Below the pieces are notes generated by a model that worked only from the letters and a program-made list of their open reading frames with translations, did not search any database and was not told where the DNA came from. Below, in pieces: positions 7,063 to 12,572 of a DNA stretch of 12,572 nt. How positions within the stretch are numbered: position 1 is the first letter of the stretch; each line of letters begins with the position of its first letter. Both the position numbers and the translations under genes were made by a program. The stretch comes from Acidobacteriota bacterium (GTDB taxonomy: Bacteria; Acidobacteriota; Terriglobia; Acidiferrales; UBA7541): assembly GCA_003131985.1 (NCBI GenBank), contig PKWH01000129.1, positions 14,643 to 27,214 of the forward strand, given 5' to 3'.

Positions 7063-7992
7063 TTACTGGTTGAGGTTGCTGGTGTGCGTCACCGTCGCAT
7101 AGATTTGATGCATAAAATCCCGGTCAACCGGGACTGCTCCGGGGGCGAACCAAGGCTTCCATGCTTCAGGTAAACCTTCATCCAGGATTTCCTTTTCACT
7201 TTTCCCTGCGGAACTTTCCTGCCTCACGTGCGCGATCGTCTGCTCCAGCAGCGGGACAAACATCGCGAGCTCGCCGCGATTCGAGAACCGGCTGTGCCCG
7301 GTGATAATGATCGTTTGGTCGTTAATCCGCTCCAGAATCGCGGAGAGAGAGCGTGCAATTCCCTCCATGTCAACGCCGCCTGCAAGGCCTCCCTTGCTGT
7401 CGAAAATGTCTCCGACATCCACAACATTTGCTTTCGCGAAATAAACCACGGAATCTCCGTCAGTGTGCCCGTTGGCGTAATGATCCATCTCGATGTCTTC
7501 GCCATCAAAATGAATCGTCAACGAATCGCGAAAAGTAATACGCGGCCAAGCGCGTTCCGGATACGGCCCGATCGGCGTCGGAGACCACGCCGGCGTTTGC
7601 TTGGTCATCAAACGCTTGCGCACATTCTCCTGCGCGACAATGATCGCATCCGGCCCGTAAATTTCGTTGCCGCCAACGTGATCGTAGTGCCAATGTGTAT
7701 TCAGCAAAAATTTCACCGGACGTTTGCCCATGTCATCGAGCGCTTTCTGAACGAGAGGATTTCCGGCCGCTTCCGGGTGATCCACCAGCAGATAGCCCTC
7801 AGGACCCGAGAGCACGGCAATATGAAATACATCTTGCGGCACGTGAATCTGGATCAGAGTGATATTCCCGCGCACCGGAATAACTTTCGTTTCGGCTTTC
7901 GTAAAGTCCGCTTCACCTAACTGAAATGCGGACAGTGGACGGCAAACGAAAAGCAACGCAAGCACACCCGCCAAGCAGAGAATTGTTTTCAT
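7063..7992 (-). CDS. Exported metallo-beta-lactamase-fold hydrolase
   Basis: Metal-dependent hydrolase of the MBL superfamily, probably secreted to the periplasm (309 residues). Residues 1-22 form a signal peptide (MKTILCLAGVLALLFVCRPLSA, likely cut before F23). The metal motif H100-W-H102-Y-D104-H105 is complete. Other likely ligands are H176 in NGHTDGD, D195 in VGDIF and H233 in TGHS, so both metal sites appear intact. The strand normally ending in an Asp-Thr-Gly type motif reads LLVDHP here. The general pattern resembles SoxH/quinoprotein-relay or cyclase-like MBL proteins; the substrate cannot be told, and a true beta-lactamase is possible but not indicated. GAGGAG lies three to four bases upstream of the ATG at 7992. 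The gene stands alone between recA and the hydroxyacyl-CoA dehydrogenase gene, with 107 bases upstream. Confidence 0.9.
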   Translation of the reverse strand: MKTILCLAGVLALLFVCRPLSAFQLGEADFTKAETKVIPVRGNITLIQIHVPQDVFHIAVLSGPEGYLLVDHPEAAGNPLVQKALDDMGKRPVKFLLNTHWHYDHVGGNEIYGPDAIIVAQENVRKRLMTKQTPAWSPTPIGPYPERAWPRITFRDSLTIHFDGEDIEMDHYANGHTDGDSVVYFAKANVVDVGDIFDSKGGLAGGVDMEGIARSLSAILERINDQTIIITGHSRFSNRGELAMFVPLLEQTIAHVRQESSAGKSEKEILDEGLPEAWKPWFAPGAVPVDRDFMHQIYATVTHTSNLNQ

Positions 7993-8099
7993 AAGCTCCT
8001 CATTCAGACGATCCGTTTCTCAGGACACAATGCTTCCGGCTTAGACGCTGAGGGAATTGGGTGGTGAGCGTGAGGAATTGAGCTGATGACACGCAATTA

Positions 8100-8957
8100 C
8101 TAATATTTGTAGAAGCCCCGTCCGGTTTTGCGACCCAGCCACCCCGCGGCAACATATTTCTTCAGCAACGGACACGCGCGATACTTCGGATCGCCAAACC
8201 CTTTCGACAGCACCTCGAGAATATCAATGCAGACGTCCAGTCCGATAAAGTCGGCCAGCTCAAGCGGCCCCATCGGATGGTTCATCCCGGTTTTCATCAC
8301 CGCGTCCACCGCTTGGGGCGTCGCTACGCCTTCCATCACGCAAAACGCAGCTTCATTGATCAGCGGCATCAGCACACGATTGGACACGAAACCCGGCGCA
8401 TCGTTCACTGCCACCGGCTTCTTCTCCAGCTTTTCGCACAGCGACATCGTGGTGTGAAAAGTCTCGTCGCTTGTTGCCAGCCCGCGAATCACTTCCACCA
8501 GCACCATCATCGGCACCGGGTTCATAAAGTGCATCCCGATAAATTTCTCCGGCCGGCTCGTCTGCGCCGCAAGCTGGGTAATCGAAATCGAAGAAGTGTT
8601 GCTCGCCAGAATCACACCCGGCTTGAGCACCGCGTCCACATCCTTCAAAACGCGCAATTTCAGCTCAAGCTGCTCCGGAACAGCCTCAACCGCGAAATCA
8701 GCACCCGCCAGTGCAGCGACGTCCGTTACAGGCTTAATGCGCGCCAAGATTGCAGGCTTGTCGGCTGCGGCAATTTTTTCTTTTTTCACTTCGCGGTCAA
8801 GATTTTTGCCGATCGTCTCCAGGCCGCGAACAAGGAACCGCTCTTCGACGTCCCGCAGGATCACGCGGTAGCCCGCGCGCGCGAACACGTGCGCGATCCC
8901 GTTCCCCATCGTCCCCGCGCCGAGCACCCCAACAGTTTTGATCGAATCAGCAGTCAT
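8100..8957 (-). CDS. hbd: 3-hydroxybutyryl-CoA (3-hydroxyacyl-CoA) dehydrogenase
   Basis: Cytoplasmic NAD(P)-dependent enzyme interconverting acetoacetyl-CoA and 3-hydroxybutyryl-CoA, used in beta-oxidation, butanoate or polyhydroxybutyrate metabolism. The 285-residue protein has the Rossmann motif VGVLGAGTMGNGIA (9-22) and the conserved NTSSI (120-124). The catalytic set S122, H143 (GMHFMNP), E155 and N193 has the same spacing as Ser137, His158, Glu170 and Asn208 of human HADH. The C-terminal helical dimerisation domain (DAPGFVSNR onward, ending in RKTGRGFYKY) is complete. Length matches single-domain Hbd/PaaH proteins. No clear SD precedes the ATG. The hypothetical gene upstream ends 42 bases away, so co-transcription is possible. 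The thiolase at 10523-11707 catalyses the neighbouring pathway step. Confidence 0.95.
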   Translation of the reverse strand: MTADSIKTVGVLGAGTMGNGIAHVFARAGYRVILRDVEERFLVRGLETIGKNLDREVKKEKIAAADKPAILARIKPVTDVAALAGADFAVEAVPEQLELKLRVLKDVDAVLKPGVILASNTSSISITQLAAQTSRPEKFIGMHFMNPVPMMVLVEVIRGLATSDETFHTTMSLCEKLEKKPVAVNDAPGFVSNRVLMPLINEAAFCVMEGVATPQAVDAVMKTGMNHPMGPLELADFIGLDVCIDILEVLSKGFGDPKYRACPLLKKYVAAGWLGRKTGRGFYKY

Positions 8958-8999
8958 GGCGCCGTCGATGATAGCGGAACCAGGGGAGACAAGGAAGCG

Positions 9000-9470
9000 T
9001 CAGTCGGCCTCTTCATCCATGCGAGTTAGGGCTGACGGCCGAGCAGCCAAAGCCATCCACGCAACCAGGGAAGCAGACTTCTCGTCCTGCGACCACGGAG
9101 GGCCAATTTCGCGGCCTAGGTCGGCGATCCGCCGCGTGAGCTCGTCCGGTTTGAGGCGCAGAGAGCGCGACGCCTCACTCAACAGCTCCCGCTCTTTCGC
9201 GGCCACATTCCTGAGACCGCACCGCGAGCCCGCGTGCAGAAGCGCTCCGCGGAAAAGTTCGCCATCGGCGGTGTGAATCAGCGCATGCGACGCCAGTATC
9301 TGAGGCAGACGGGGCAGCGGCCTTCCTGAAGCGAGTACCAGCCCAAAACGCGTTAGCCGGTAGCCCTGCGCTTGCAAACTGCCCTGCAAATCGCGGATCG
9401 CGCGATAAGCAAGCCGTCGCGCCTCTGACTGAATTCGTGCAACGAACGCGCGTCCTTCGTCCGGCGTCAT
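9000..9470 (-). CDS. Conserved-looking hypothetical protein with a GPPW motif
   Basis: Unrecognised 156-residue soluble protein with no signal peptide or membrane segment. It is rich in Arg, Leu and Ala and predicted mostly helical. Notable stretches are IHTADGELFR (65-74) and GPPWSQDEK (123-131), which look like a conserved core. From memory, similar patterns occur in unnamed bacterial proteins, but I cannot name a family. The start is uncertain: the ATG at 9470 is preferred because it opens the MTPDEGRAF segment. The frame stays open upstream to 9758, but that part reads as low-information sequence and overlaps the yjbR-like gene and a repeat-like tract. No good SD is seen at 9470 or at the GTG at 9521. 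It ends 42 bases before hbd on the same strand. Confidence 0.65.
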   Translation of the reverse strand: MTPDEGRAFVARIQSEARRLAYRAIRDLQGSLQAQGYRLTRFGLVLASGRPLPRLPQILASHALIHTADGELFRGALLHAGSRCGLRNVAAKERELLSEASRSLRLKPDELTRRIADLGREIGPPWSQDEKSASLVAWMALAARPSALTRMDEEAD

Positions 9471-9553
9471 TCGCTTCGCTGTGTGGTAAGGCTGCCGAAA
9501 TTTGTAGATAAAAGTCTCCACGAGATGAACTCGCTGCCGCGCAAGCACACTAG

Positions 9554-9579
9554 GCAAGCCCTTCGACACGGAGAGCGCC
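9554..9579. repeat. Possible degenerate intergenic repeat (CCTTCGACA-type)
   Basis: The tract contains CCCTTCGACACGGAGAGCGCC, which resembles the widespread interspersed bacterial repeats with a CCTTCGACAAGCTCAGG-like core. It lies in the gap between the yjbR-like gene and the hypothetical gene. Its minus-strand translation gives the LSVSKG-type string often seen when such repeats are wrongly called coding. Only one copy is in the window, so repeat status is not shown. Confidence 0.3.
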
Positions 9580-9699
9580 ACCAAAGCGGTCCAGCCGGAA
9601 TGAGCACGAAACCCAAGTACCGCAGTTTTCACGTCGCTAAGGAAACACAGGAGGAAGACGAACGTCAAGTATTGTTGAAGCGTACCGAACGAATCCGAT

Positions 9700-10107
9700 T
9701 TAGCTGCGTGACGAACGCCGCTTGCTCCTACTCGCCAACCGCCATGCCATCCGGACAAGGTCTCTCAACGCATCAGGTTGCACTCGCGAGAGCCGAATCA
9801 ATATCCACTCGTAGCTGAGATAATGATCTGTGATGTAGTACGTCTCCGGATCGGCGGCCATCAATTCCTCGCGCTGCTCAAAATCCGTTCGAACCACCAG
9901 CGATTCGCCATCCTGATGCATCCGCACGAACAGCTCCCCGCCTACCTTAAATGCCGGCGTGCCGTAGGACGTCCCTTCTTCCACGTTGTCCAGCGCAAGC
10001 GCGATCCGCCGAACCTCGTCGAATGCCGCGGGCGTGTTCGCGGCCCTGCGACCGTGCTTACCTGATTTTGTTTTTGGAGACCTAGAGGTGACGCGCCGTG
10101 TCGGCAT
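9700..10107 (-). CDS. MmcQ/YjbR family protein
   Basis: Small protein of the MmcQ/YjbR (CyaY-like fold) family, often called DNA-binding, with no settled biochemical role. The 135-residue product has a basic N-terminal tail (about 1-24, many Arg, Lys and Ser) followed by the family core: FDEVRRIALAL, then SYGTPAFKVGGELFVRM (47-63), DGESLVVRTDF, and DPETYYITDHYLSYEWILIRL (86-106). The ATG at 10107 is chosen because GGAG (10112-10115) lies four bases upstream. The frame is open to 10152, but that would add residues with no family resemblance. The C-terminus is also basic (SRSKRRSSRS). It follows the zinc-ribbon gene on the same strand after a 63-base gap. Family call confident from the core sequence. 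Confidence 0.85.
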   Translation of the reverse strand: MPTRRVTSRSPKTKSGKHGRRAANTPAAFDEVRRIALALDNVEEGTSYGTPAFKVGGELFVRMHQDGESLVVRTDFEQREELMAADPETYYITDHYLSYEWILIRLSRVQPDALRDLVRMAWRLASRSKRRSSRS

Positions 10108-10111
10108 AAAA

Positions 10112-10115
10112 CTCC
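10112..10115 (-). promoter_or_regulatory. Shine-Dalgarno of the MmcQ/YjbR-family gene, decides the start
   Basis: GGAG on the minus strand, four bases before the ATG at 10107, supports this start over the upstream ATG at 10152. Confidence 0.55.
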
Positions 10116-10170
10116 AGAGATTGATGGACCAAAGACACCTAAATCTCAGCACACAGAAACGCTGGCTCGA

Positions 10171-10503
10171 CTAATCCGGAACCAGTCCCGCGAATGCTTC
10201 GCGGATGACTTTCTCCGCGCGGGAAACGTCCTCTCGCCTCACAAAGATTCCGTAGCGAGGCTGGAATGCCGCGAGATAAGGAAGGTTATCGTGCTCAGCG
10301 ATCTGGTAGCTCTGAATCTTGTGCTCTCGTAGAGCGGCGAGCGCGCGGCTGAAAGCGACGGGATCATTCCCGCGCCATGCGAGCGCTGGACCCTCCGGCG
10401 CAGGAGGTGGTTCGGAATCAAGCGATTTTATGAGAGCAATATCGCAGTCTGGACAGCGGCTAATCTCGGCCCGGTATTCCGCTTTGCATTTCGGACAGAA
10501 CAT
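10171..10503 (-). CDS. Small zinc-ribbon protein with DUF2007-like C-terminus
   Basis: A 110-residue cytoplasmic protein with an N-terminal zinc ribbon formed by C3-x2-C6 and C17-x2-C20, a Pro-rich linker (about 30-40), and a C-terminal alpha/beta region (about 43-108). The C-terminal region resembles the DUF2007 putative signal-transducing domain: residues after a helix (AFSRALAALREHKI), a central strand region, and a final FVRREDVSRAEKVIREAF helix. Function is unknown; metal binding is inferred from the cysteines. The ATG at 10503 lies 19 bases after the thiolase stop with no visible SD (upstream sequence TTCCTATAT), so it may depend on read-through or coupling from the thiolase gene. Domain identity is remembered resemblance, not a search result. 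Confidence 0.8.
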   Translation of the reverse strand: MFCPKCKAEYRAEISRCPDCDIALIKSLDSEPPPAPEGPALAWRGNDPVAFSRALAALREHKIQSYQIAEHDNLPYLAAFQPRYGIFVRREDVSRAEKVIREAFAGLVPD

Positions 10504-10522
10504 ATATAGGAACAGGCTCGCG

Positions 10523-11707
10523 CTACGGACGCTCGACAGCCAGCGCCACCGCGTTTCCTCCGCCCAAACAAAGCGCCGCGATCCCGCGCTTCAAATTGCG
10601 CCGCTGCATTTCATAGAGAAGAGTCACGAGCACTCTGGCTCCCGACGCCCCGATCGGATGCCCCAGCGCGACCGCTCCGCCATTCACATTCACTTTTTCC
10701 GGATTAAGTTTCAGCACGCGCGTCACCGCAATCGCCGCCACGGCAAACGCCTCGTTCAATTCAACGAGGTCCACATCCTTGTCGCGATCCCATCCGGTTT
10801 TCTTCAACAGCTTTTCGATTGCGTCCACCGGCGCCATCATCACCCACTTCGGTTCGACGCCGCTCACCGCCTGCGCCACAATTCGCGCCATCGGTGACTT
10901 CCCCATGCGCGCCGCATTCTTTTCGCTCGTAACGATCAGCGCCGCCGCCCCGTCATTCGTTCCCGGTGCGTTCCCTGCTGTCACCGTGCCGTCCTTTTTG
11001 AACGCGGGCTTGAGCTTGCCGAGCGCTTCCAGCGAAGTATCTTCCCTTGGCGATTCGTCCGTCTTGATGATGACCGGCTCGCCCTTTTTCTGCGGAATCT
11101 CCACCGGCACAATCTGCGCGCTAATAAAACACGACTTAATCGCGCGCACCGCTTTGCGATGGCTGTCCAGCGCGAATTGGTCCTGCTCCTGCCGCGTGAT
11201 GCCGTATTTCTCGGCTACCAGCTCGCCCGTAACGCCCATGTGATAATTTTCGTAAACGTCCCACAAGCCGTCCGTGATCATCGAATCGAAAATTTCCTGA
11301 TTGCCCAGCCGAAACCCGCTTCGCGCGCCCTTCAGCAAGTAGGGACAGTTCGACATGGACTCCATCCCGCCCGCAACCACCACTTCCGACTCGCCAAGCT
11401 GAACCGCCTGCGACGCCAGCGCTACCGCTTTCAGTCCCGATCCGCAAACTTTATTGATCGTCATTGCCGCAACGCACGGATCGAGCCCACCGCGCAACGC
11501 CGCCTGCCTCGCCGGATTCTGTCCCAGCCCCGCTTGCACCACATTACCCATTATCGCTTCGTCTACTACGTTCGGCTCGATGCCCGCTCGCCGCACAGCT
11601 TCCGCGATCACTTTCGCGCCGAGTTCCGTCGCGGAGAGCGGCGCAAGCCCTCCCATGAATTTCCCAATCGGCGTGCGCACCGCGCTTAAGATGACCGCCT
11701 GCTCCAT
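10523..11707 (-). CDS. Acetyl-CoA acetyltransferase (thiolase)
   Basis: Cytoplasmic thiolase that condenses two acetyl-CoA to acetoacetyl-CoA or performs the reverse cleavage (atoB/thlA/phaA type; the exact symbol cannot be settled). The 394-residue length is typical. Catalytic residues are visible: nucleophile C88 in NKVCGSG, NEAF at 318-321, H350 in GGAVALGHPIGASGAR and C380 in LCLGGGNA. The CoA-site segment reads GNAPGTNDGAA (245-255), with proline where biosynthetic thiolases often have serine. AGGAG lies eight bases upstream of the ATG at 11707. The zinc-ribbon gene follows after 19 bases. A 3-hydroxyacyl-CoA dehydrogenase gene (8100-8957) on the same strand encodes the adjacent reaction. 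The divergent secreted-protein gene starts 170 bases away, so promoters for both directions should lie in 11708-11877. Confidence 0.95.
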   Translation of the reverse strand: MEQAVILSAVRTPIGKFMGGLAPLSATELGAKVIAEAVRRAGIEPNVVDEAIMGNVVQAGLGQNPARQAALRGGLDPCVAAMTINKVCGSGLKAVALASQAVQLGESEVVVAGGMESMSNCPYLLKGARSGFRLGNQEIFDSMITDGLWDVYENYHMGVTGELVAEKYGITRQEQDQFALDSHRKAVRAIKSCFISAQIVPVEIPQKKGEPVIIKTDESPREDTSLEALGKLKPAFKKDGTVTAGNAPGTNDGAAALIVTSEKNAARMGKSPMARIVAQAVSGVEPKWVMMAPVDAIEKLLKKTGWDRDKDVDLVELNEAFAVAAIAVTRVLKLNPEKVNVNGGAVALGHPIGASGARVLVTLLYEMQRRNLKRGIAALCLGGGNAVALAVERP

Positions 11708-11836
11708 TGTTTTCGCTCCTAGGTGTGCATTTCAGCCAGAAAATCAAGTATATGCGCGTGGATATTCGCGGTCAAACCGGGCTGCACACAGCCGCACGCG
11801 AATCAGGCATCCCTCCGCGAGAAGCTCAATCTGTGC

Positions 11837-11847
11837 TGGTATATACT
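11837..11847 (+). promoter_or_regulatory. Candidate extended -10 promoter for the secreted-protein gene
   Basis: TGGTATATACT combines a TG extended element with TATATA or TATACT as -10 box, about 30 bases before the ATG at 11878. No convincing -35 box is seen at 16-18 bases, which an extended -10 can tolerate. Weak evidence, by eye only. Confidence 0.35.
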
Positions 11848-11866
11848 CCCGGGACCGGCGTTCTGC

Positions 11867-11871
11867 GGAGG
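11867..11871 (+). promoter_or_regulatory. Shine-Dalgarno of the secreted-protein gene, decides the start
   Basis: GGAGG lies six bases before the ATG at 11878. It picks this start, directly before a signal peptide, over the longer open frame that reaches back to 11707. Confidence 0.7.
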
Positions 11872-11877
11872 AAACTG

Positions 11878-12396
11878 ATGTCCAATTGGGCGAAGATTGT
11901 TGCTTGCTTATTCTTTATCGCAGCACTGCAAATCTCGCCCATGCAAGTTAGCGCGCAGCAGCGCGGCCCCTCGACGCCTCAAGAACGCGCTCGTGCTGTC
12001 CAAACGGCCAAGTCACTCCAAGCTGATCCACTCGCAGCCGATACCCAGGAAGATCGCGAGTGGCTGGTAAAGTGGCTCATCGAGGTCCCGGATATCTCTG
12101 TGAAATTGTGCACGACATTTTTGAGTGATCTTGGGGATTCAAAAAGTAGCTACCCAGGGGCCATAATTGCCACCATGCTGGCTTCGGAAGCCGCTTTTGT
12201 GATTGAGCATCCAGAGAAAGCGAAGGACACCGAGCTCATTTATCTGGCGGGCGTCGACGGCGCCCTCAACGGCTACCAGGTCATCCGTAAGAAAGACGCG
12301 TCTTATCGCACTGCACATTTGGACGATCTCATTCAAATGCGCGATCAGGGCAAGTTAACGCAATATGTTCATGCAACGGCAAAGAAGTGTAAATAA
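11878..12396 (+). CDS. Small secreted protein of unknown function
   Basis: A 172-residue protein I cannot name. Residues 1-26 form a clear signal peptide: a lysine, a hydrophobic run about 7-19, and VSA before the likely cut at 26/27. The mature part starts QQRGPSTPQERARAV and appears mostly helical. The core DREWLVKWLIEVPDISVKLC (59-78) is followed by a segment with ASEAAFVIEHPEKAKDTE and AGVDGALNGYQ. The mature chain has exactly two cysteines, C78 and C171, which could form a disulfide after export. From memory, similar secreted proteins recur in Acidobacteriota genomes without assigned function. The start is fixed by GGAGG at 11867-11871. It is divergent from the thiolase gene, and a DinB-like gene starts 33 bases downstream on the same strand. 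Being a real gene is nearly certain; its function is unknown. Confidence 0.85.
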   Translation: MSNWAKIVACLFFIAALQISPMQVSAQQRGPSTPQERARAVQTAKSLQADPLAADTQEDREWLVKWLIEVPDISVKLCTTFLSDLGDSKSSYPGAIIATMLASEAAFVIEHPEKAKDTELIYLAGVDGALNGYQVIRKKDASYRTAHLDDLIQMRDQGKLTQYVHATAKKCK

Positions 12397-12429
12397 CTGG
12401 ATGATTTCGTAGCGGTGGGAGGTTCCTTC

Positions 12430-12572
12430 ATGGAGCGCGAAGATTTTCTTCATAATTTCGAGCAGATTCGCGGACGTACGATGCGCTTGGTCCGCCGCGT
12501 CCCGCCGGACAAAATCGAGTGGACCTGCCGCACGGGAGAATTCACTGTGGGCGATCTCGCGCGGCACATCGC
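12430..12572 (+). CDS. DinB-family protein, 3' partial
   Basis: Start of a gene cut by the right edge; 47 codons are visible. The ATG at 12430 is preceded by GGGAGG (12417-12422) seven bases upstream, an excellent ribosome site. The product begins MEREDFLHNFEQIRGRTMRLV and continues with VPPDKIEW and GEFTVGDLARHI. This is the usual opening helix of DinB-like four-helix-bundle proteins, where the histidine of the LxRHIA segment is normally the first metal ligand. Function of such proteins is varied (thiol transferases, stress-induced proteins of unknown role), so only the superfamily is proposed. The remaining metal ligands lie outside the window. It may be co-transcribed with the secreted-protein gene 33 bases upstream. 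Confidence 0.75.
   Translation, partial: MEREDFLHNFEQIRGRTMRLVRRVPPDKIEWTCRTGEFTVGDLARHI

Noticed and set aside
7228..7920. Plus-strand open frame of 230 codons opposite the MBL-fold gene
   Set aside because: Antisense shadow of a gene with a complete metal motif; no signal peptide, SD or known motif.
8049..8082. Imperfect direct repeat (TGAGGGAATTG and TGAGGAATTG) between hbd and the MBL-fold gene
   Set aside because: Only two short imperfect copies; likely chance, with no other sign of an operator.
8277..9029. Plus-strand open frame of 250 codons opposite hbd
   Set aside because: Antisense to a gene with intact catalytic residues; its His/Arg-rich composition is typical of a shadow frame.
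11159..11689. Plus-strand open frame of 176 codons opposite the thiolase gene
   Set aside because: Shadow of the thiolase coding sequence, Arg/His-rich and without motifs.
11707..11877. 57-codon N-terminal extension of the secreted protein
   Set aside because: It would bury the signal peptide; GGAGG six bases before the ATG at 11878 supports the shorter form.
1..12572. CRISPR array, insertion sequence, phage or defence genes, tRNA or rRNA
   Set aside because: No spaced identical repeats, transposase or integrase motifs, terminal inverted repeats or tRNA-like cloverleaf with CCA-side pattern were seen on either strand.

Overview
The window looks like a chromosomal stretch from a moderately GC-rich bacterium, most likely an Acidobacteriota (Terriglobia/Koribacter-like). 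This assignment is inferred from remembered family resemblance of the two-subunit KorAB, the small secreted protein at 11878, the zinc-ribbon/DUF2007-like protein and the lone-transpeptidase PBP. It was not tested by a search. I see no insertion sequence, integrase, phage gene, tRNA, rRNA or CRISPR array. The content is housekeeping and central metabolism with a few poorly characterised small genes.

Layout: (1) 1-2909, plus strand: korA (5' end outside the window) and korB, two nucleotides apart, encoding a 2-oxoacid (probably 2-oxoglutarate):ferredoxin oxidoreductase. A strong hairpin at 2946-2983 separates them from the convergent minus-strand genes. (2) 3030-5556, minus strand: a membrane-anchored MepM/YebA-like M23 peptidoglycan endopeptidase and, upstream of it, an exported penicillin-binding transpeptidase that consists almost only of the catalytic domain. 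Together they look like a cell-wall cutting and cross-linking pair. (3) 5796-6902, minus: recA, with structured DNA downstream and a candidate promoter and small palindrome upstream. (4) 7063-7992, minus: an exported metallo-beta-lactamase-fold hydrolase. (5) 8100-11707, minus: 3-hydroxyacyl-CoA dehydrogenase, a hypothetical protein, a MmcQ/YjbR-family protein, a zinc-ribbon protein and an acetyl-CoA acetyltransferase. (6) 11878-12572, plus: a small secreted protein of unknown function, then the 5' end of a DinB-like gene cut by the right edge.

Nine consecutive genes (11707 down to 3030) lie on the minus strand, flanked by plus-strand genes at both ends. The thiolase and the hydroxyacyl-CoA dehydrogenase catalyse successive steps between acetyl-CoA and C4 acyl-CoA (or beta-oxidation in reverse). 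Three small genes separate them, so shared function is plausible but a shared transcript is not shown. KorAB would link 2-oxoacid decarboxylation to ferredoxin reduction. recA, the PBP and the M23 enzyme are neighbours on one strand, but gaps of about 145 to 240 bases argue for several transcripts.

No gene-free stretch exceeds 300 bases. The largest gaps are 5557-5795 (inverted repeats, a weak promoter candidate) and 9471-9699 (a repeat-like tract). I found no clear new multi-gene system. The most interesting leads are modest: the HxD variant in the M23 metal site, the minimal PBP beside it, the uncharacterised secreted protein with two mature cysteines, and the basic RecA tail.
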